Positions 7,399 through 10,219 of a stretch of 10,219 bases of DNA are shown piece after piece; the stretch's first letter is position 1, and every line of letters starts with the position of its first letter. Origin of the DNA: Ruminococcus sp. (GTDB lineage: Bacteria; Bacillota; Clostridia; Oscillospirales; Ruminococcaceae); the NCBI GenBank assembly GCA_024697705.1, contig JAILFF010000037.1, positions 1 through 10,219 of the forward strand, read 5' to 3'. Below the pieces are notes generated by a model, which saw only the letters and a list, made by a program, of their open reading frames with translations, ran no database searches and was not told the origin of the DNA. Position numbers and translations under genes: made by a program.

Positions 7399-8406
7399 AT
7401 GAACAGCGGCGGAAAAAAGCATATTCTGCAATGGCATATCCTCCACCGCTGCAATCTGAAATGCACCCATTGCTATCAGGACGAACGCGGCGCGGAATCC
7501 AATTTCGATCAGCTGAAGGAGCTTTTTGACCAGTATATGGAATTTTGCCGTGAATACGGCTTTCGCGGGCATATCAATATCACGGGCGGCGAGCCGCTTT
7601 TATCGGATAACCTTTTTCCTCTGCTGTCGCTGCTTGAAGAAAACGGCATCACCTTCGGTCTGCTGACTAACGGAACTCTTATCGACCGTACCGCCGCCGA
7701 ACGGCTGTCGCGCTATTCAAGGCTTTCGTTCGTTCAGGTAAGTATCGACGGTACTCGCGAAACTCACGACAGCGTGCGCGGCAAGGGCAGCTTTGACAAA
7801 GCCATCGAAGGGCTGAGAAATATCGGAAACGTCGGAATACAGACGATGGCTGCTTTTACCTGCCACAAAAGAAACTATCATGAACTTATGGACGTGATCG
7901 GGCTTGTCAGAAAAAACAAGATAGACCGTTTCTGGGCCGATCGTCTTATACCCATCGGAGGCAGCTGCGAGGATATACTGAGTAACGAACAATTCCGTGA
8001 AACTCTTAAGGTTCTTACACGCGAACACGAACGCAAGTGGCTTTTTTCACGCTCCGAAATCCATCTTAACCGTTCGCTGCAATTTCTGGAGGGCGGCGAT
8101 TGCTATTATCACTGTGCTGCGGGAACTACACTGCTTACGCTGCTGGCGGACGGTACTCTGCTGCCATGCCGACGGCTTCCCATACCGCTCGGGAATTGCT
8201 TTGAAAACGATATGCTGAGGATATACAAAAGCAGCCCTTTAATCGAGGAGTTATCGAAAGAGACCATACCCGACGATTGCCTTAACTGTCCGAAAGCTCA
8301 TCTTTGCAGAGGTGGGGCAAAATGCCTGACCTACGCTGTTACGGGCGGCCTTAACGCCAAGGATATCAACTGCTATTTCAAATATCAAGGAGGTAACAAC
8401 GCATGA
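7399..8406 (+). CDS. Radical SAM/SPASM protein, putative peptide- or protein-modifying enzyme
   Basis: A 335-residue radical SAM enzyme. The catalytic [4Fe-4S] cluster motif CNLKCTHC (Cys18, Cys22, Cys25) opens the barrel, followed by ITGGEPLL (61-68), which contacts SAM, and VSIDGTRETHDSVRG (114-128). The C-terminus is a SPASM domain for auxiliary clusters: Cys239, a 12-residue gap, then G-x4-C (252-257), followed by CLNCPKAHLC (294-303), Cys309 and Cys325. The spacing Cx2Cx5Cx5C differs from the usual Cx2Cx5Cx3C. SPASM proteins of this size often install thioether or other crosslinks in ribosomal peptides, but others have different substrates, and I do not recognise the exact subfamily. The next gene begins inside this stop codon (ATGA), so the two products are probably made in linked amounts. 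No small precursor gene lies nearby. Confidence 0.92.
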   Translation: MNSGGKKHILQWHILHRCNLKCTHCYQDERGAESNFDQLKELFDQYMEFCREYGFRGHINITGGEPLLSDNLFPLLSLLEENGITFGLLTNGTLIDRTAAERLSRYSRLSFVQVSIDGTRETHDSVRGKGSFDKAIEGLRNIGNVGIQTMAAFTCHKRNYHELMDVIGLVRKNKIDRFWADRLIPIGGSCEDILSNEQFRETLKVLTREHERKWLFSRSEIHLNRSLQFLEGGDCYYHCAAGTTLLTLLADGTLLPCRRLPIPLGNCFENDMLRIYKSSPLIEELSKETIPDDCLNCPKAHLCRGGAKCLTYAVTGGLNAKDINCYFKYQGGNNA

Positions 8407-10031
8407 ATAATTCCAGACGAAAACAGTTCGGGAGATCGGCGTTCCTGATGATCTTCATTATGATCTTTTCAATGCTTTCGCTGCCGCTTTACGCCTGCGC
8501 CAGCGAAAAGGAATACCGAGTAGACAGCGCGGAATTTAAGATAATCGTGGAAGATAACGGCGACATATCGGTCGGCGAGATATGGAAGCTTACCTTTGAA
8601 AAGGGCAGCTTTTCGCGGTTCAGCAAGGATATTTACAATCCCCCGAATCAGCTTGAATACATAAAAGAGGTCGGTATCGGCAAGGGGCGGATAAACGGCT
8701 CCGATGTGGAGTACACAAAAACCGAGGAAAGACCCGAAGACCCTGAACCTCATTATTGTGTTGTGCCGAATTCCGACAGATTCACGGTCAGCTGGATAAG
8801 GAAGTCGGAAAACGAGTCCGTTGAATATGAGATATATTACAAATTGCCGAAAGCGGTTAGACTTGACGAGAACGACAGGGCTGCTTTCTGCCTGCGACCC
8901 ATCGGTGAAAACTTTCCGAAAGAGGTAGGCAGCGTAAAAGCCACGGTGGTTATCCCCACAAAGGACGACACCCTTAATTACACCGTTTCGAGCGGAAGCG
9001 GAACGGTCAGCGCCAACATGATAACTTTTACCGACAGTAACCACTCGGGAATGTACAAGCTCAGATTCGATATGTCGAGCGCTAATTTCCACGATCTTAC
9101 GAGAGTGGCAGACGTCGTTATCCCCGAGAGTGCGCTCAAATCCAACAACTCCGAAGCTGCTGCTGCAATTGCTTTGATAGGCGGATTTTTCGTTCTTCCG
9201 ATCGGCGTGGTGGCAGGCGTACCGATAGCGAGAAAACACCACTACAAGAAGCTGTCAAAGGAAAACCCCGACTTCATGGACGAAGCTGCCGACCGTCTCG
9301 AAGCAAGCGGCATACCCTACGCATGGTACGCGATACCCCCTTTCAGAAACATCTACTCGACCGATAACTACATGAAGCTGTTCTACATCGAGCTTTTCGA
9401 CCTGAACAAGAAGGGCTATATCAACATCACCCCCGAGGGACTCTTGATAAACCGCGCCTTCCCCTCGGGCGAATGGGACGAGGTGCAGAGCAGCATGGAC
9501 AGAGCGTTTCTCGATATGCTCTGCAAGCTGTTCCCCGTTGTGAGCGGCGAAAGCGGCAGCGTCATCGACTTTGCGGGCATGAAGGAAAATGCTGCCAGCA
9601 GCAGCTTTGCGAGCGGGCTGCTGAACGAGTTATACAAATGGCTCCTGAAGTATTCAAAAGTCGTCAAAAACAGCCCCCGCTTCACCGAGATCAAAACCGA
9701 AGGTCAGCTTGAGAGCATCAAAAAAGACCTTAAGCTGTGGCAGAGCTTACACAAGTATACGGGGCAAAATCTCACCGCACAGGACTGTTTCCGACTTGTG
9801 GAGCGCATGGGAAAGGTCACAAGCTACACGATACTGAGCTTTTTAAACAGCGTTAATATCGGACAGTACACGGAAAGCACGACGTACAACGACGATTCCT
9901 ATTATTTCCTTTATTATGTAAACCACAGCTTCTCAGCGGGAAGCAGCGGCAGCAGTTCCGGGGGAAGCAGCTGTGCAAGCTGTTCCAGCTGTTCGAGCTG
10001 TTCGGGCTGCGGCGGAGGAGGTGCCAGCTGA
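8403..10031 (+). CDS. DUF2207-like membrane protein with C-terminal CxxC-ladder tail
   Basis: A 542-residue protein. The signal sequence (1-33) ends in YACA-SE, a good signal peptidase I site; Cys32 with Leu at -3 is a poorer lipobox alternative. Residues 35-245 form a beta-rich extracellular domain resembling DUF2207 (AEFKIIVEDNGDISVGEIWKL, then FSRFSKDI). One transmembrane helix (about 251-276) is followed by basic ARKHHYKK, so the rest (277-542) should be cytoplasmic. That part has a helical domain with LFDLNKKGYINITPEGLLI (331-349), typical of DUF2207 proteins. The last 32 residues are Ser/Gly-rich with cysteines at 524, 527, 530, 533 and 536. AAGGAGGT nine to ten bases upstream, inside the radical SAM gene, fixes the start. 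Function is unknown; it is coupled to a radical SAM/SPASM enzyme. Confidence 0.85.
   Translation: MNNSRRKQFGRSAFLMIFIMIFSMLSLPLYACASEKEYRVDSAEFKIIVEDNGDISVGEIWKLTFEKGSFSRFSKDIYNPPNQLEYIKEVGIGKGRINGSDVEYTKTEERPEDPEPHYCVVPNSDRFTVSWIRKSENESVEYEIYYKLPKAVRLDENDRAAFCLRPIGENFPKEVGSVKATVVIPTKDDTLNYTVSSGSGTVSANMITFTDSNHSGMYKLRFDMSSANFHDLTRVADVVIPESALKSNNSEAAAAIALIGGFFVLPIGVVAGVPIARKHHYKKLSKENPDFMDEAADRLEASGIPYAWYAIPPFRNIYSTDNYMKLFYIELFDLNKKGYINITPEGLLINRAFPSGEWDEVQSSMDRAFLDMLCKLFPVVSGESGSVIDFAGMKENAASSSFASGLLNELYKWLLKYSKVVKNSPRFTEIKTEGQLESIKKDLKLWQSLHKYTGQNLTAQDCFRLVERMGKVTSYTILSFLNSVNIGQYTESTTYNDDSYYFLYYVNHSFSAGSSGSSSGGSSCASCSSCSSCSGCGGGGAS
9933..10028 (+). other. Ser/Gly-rich tail with five regularly spaced cysteines (candidate modification site)
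   Basis: Codons 511-542 encode SAGSSGSSSGGSS, then CASCSSCSSCSGC, then GGGGAS. The five cysteines are exactly three residues apart. At DNA level four units of AGC-TGT-NNN run in tandem (9969-10004), followed by a variant GGC-TGC. The array may thus have grown by 9-base slippage and could vary in length between strains. Plain DUF2207 proteins usually end in Gly/Ser-rich runs without cysteine. The neighbouring radical SAM gene makes the segment a candidate core region; metal binding or disulfide/lipid attachment are alternatives. Confidence 0.7.
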
Positions 10032-10051
10032 TCCGACTGATCTTCCAAAAG

Positions 10052-10082
10052 AAAAAACGTACCCTTGTTCGAGGGTACGTTT
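10052..10082 (-). terminator. Intrinsic terminator between convergent genes
   Basis: A perfect 11-bp stem pairs AAACGTACCCT (10055-10065) with AGGGTACGTTT (10072-10082) around a six-base loop. On the minus strand a run of U follows directly (A-run 10052-10057 on the plus strand), so it most clearly ends the tRNA-like transcript. On the plus strand only three T follow, but it could still stop the radical SAM operon, which has no other terminator in view. Confidence 0.75.
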
Positions 10083-10086
10083 CAAT

Positions 10087-10157
10087 ATCCCGCAGGCGGA
10101 ATCGAACCGCCGTGTCCATCCTGAGGAGATGGTGTTCTTACACTAAACTATACGGGG
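10087..10157 (-). tRNA. tRNA-Glu(CTC)-like gene with non-consensus positions
   Basis: The minus strand folds as a cloverleaf. Acceptor strands are CCCCGTA and TGCGGGA, the D-stem is GTTT/GAAC with a seven-base loop, the anticodon stem is CCATC/GATGG, the variable loop is ACAC, and the T-stem is GGCGG/CCGCC with the standard loop TTCGATT. The anticodon position reads CTC (plus-strand GAG at 10123-10125), the glutamate anticodon. Four points are odd. Position 33 is C where U is nearly universal. G19 is replaced by U. The outermost acceptor pair is C-A. The discriminator is U, and CCA is not encoded. A hairpin terminator follows at once, so it is probably transcribed. It may be a divergent working tRNA or a decaying copy. 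Confidence 0.65.
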
Positions 10158-10219
10158 TCGGGCTGCAAAGCAGCTTCTCCCGCGTGCGGACGGGTGTTTT
10201 GCATAATAAACTACCGATA

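Noticed and set aside
7352..7402. 16-codon open frame (MNSVIIINEQEMRVIL) ending in ATGA overlap with the radical SAM start, a possible leader or precursor peptide
   Set aside because: Its start codon lies upstream of the -10 box of the radical SAM promoter, so the transcript would not include it. It has no ribosome binding site and no cysteines.
8469..9242. Long minus-strand open frame (257 codons) opposite the DUF2207-like gene
   Set aside because: It lies wholly antisense to a well-supported coding region, has no recognisable domain and no convincing start signals; a shadow of codon bias.
10162..10174. GCTGC-AAA-GCAGC hairpin upstream of the tRNA-like gene
   Set aside because: Short stem with no U-run and no clear role; could be chance.

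Overview
The window looks like chromosomal DNA of a plant-fibre-degrading gut or rumen Firmicute, most likely Ruminococcus or a related Oscillospiraceae. The basis is indirect: strong AGGAGG-type ribosome binding sites, sigma-A promoters with TTGACA/TATAAT boxes, a secreted pectinase with a fibronectin-III-like C-terminus, and PadR/HAAS-DUF4097 and DUF2207 genes typical of that group. No marker gene is present, so the assignment is inference.

Left part (1-3700): the 3' end of a phage Rha-type regulator, apparently a prophage remnant, is followed by a very large secreted pectinase. That protein joins a PL10 pectate lyase, a CE8 pectin methylesterase, two copies of a beta-rich accessory module and a C-terminal fibronectin-III-like domain. 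One polypeptide can thus de-esterify pectin and cleave the resulting polygalacturonate. A strong intrinsic terminator closes the unit.

Middle part (3700-7260): a near-consensus promoter with an inverted repeat over its -10 box drives a two-gene operon with ATGA overlap. It encodes a PadR repressor and a membrane protein with an N-terminal HAAS/DUF1700 domain and a C-terminal DUF4097-like beta-repeat domain, a typical autoregulated envelope-stress-type pair. It converges, across two back-to-back terminators, on a minus-strand malic enzyme gene with its own promoter.

Right part (7260-10219): a perfect TTGACA-17-TATAAT promoter drives a second two-gene operon, again coupled by ATGA overlap. The first gene is a radical SAM/SPASM enzyme of the peptide-modifying type. 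The second is a DUF2207-like membrane protein whose predicted cytoplasmic tail ends in a Ser/Gly-rich segment with five cysteines at exact three-residue spacing (CxxCxxCxxCxxC). No separate small precursor peptide is visible, so the tail is the obvious candidate substrate of the radical SAM enzyme. This is the most interesting feature here: a possible RiPP-like modification of the tail of a membrane protein. The window ends with a minus-strand tRNA-Glu(CTC)-like gene that folds as a cloverleaf but departs from consensus at several normally fixed positions.
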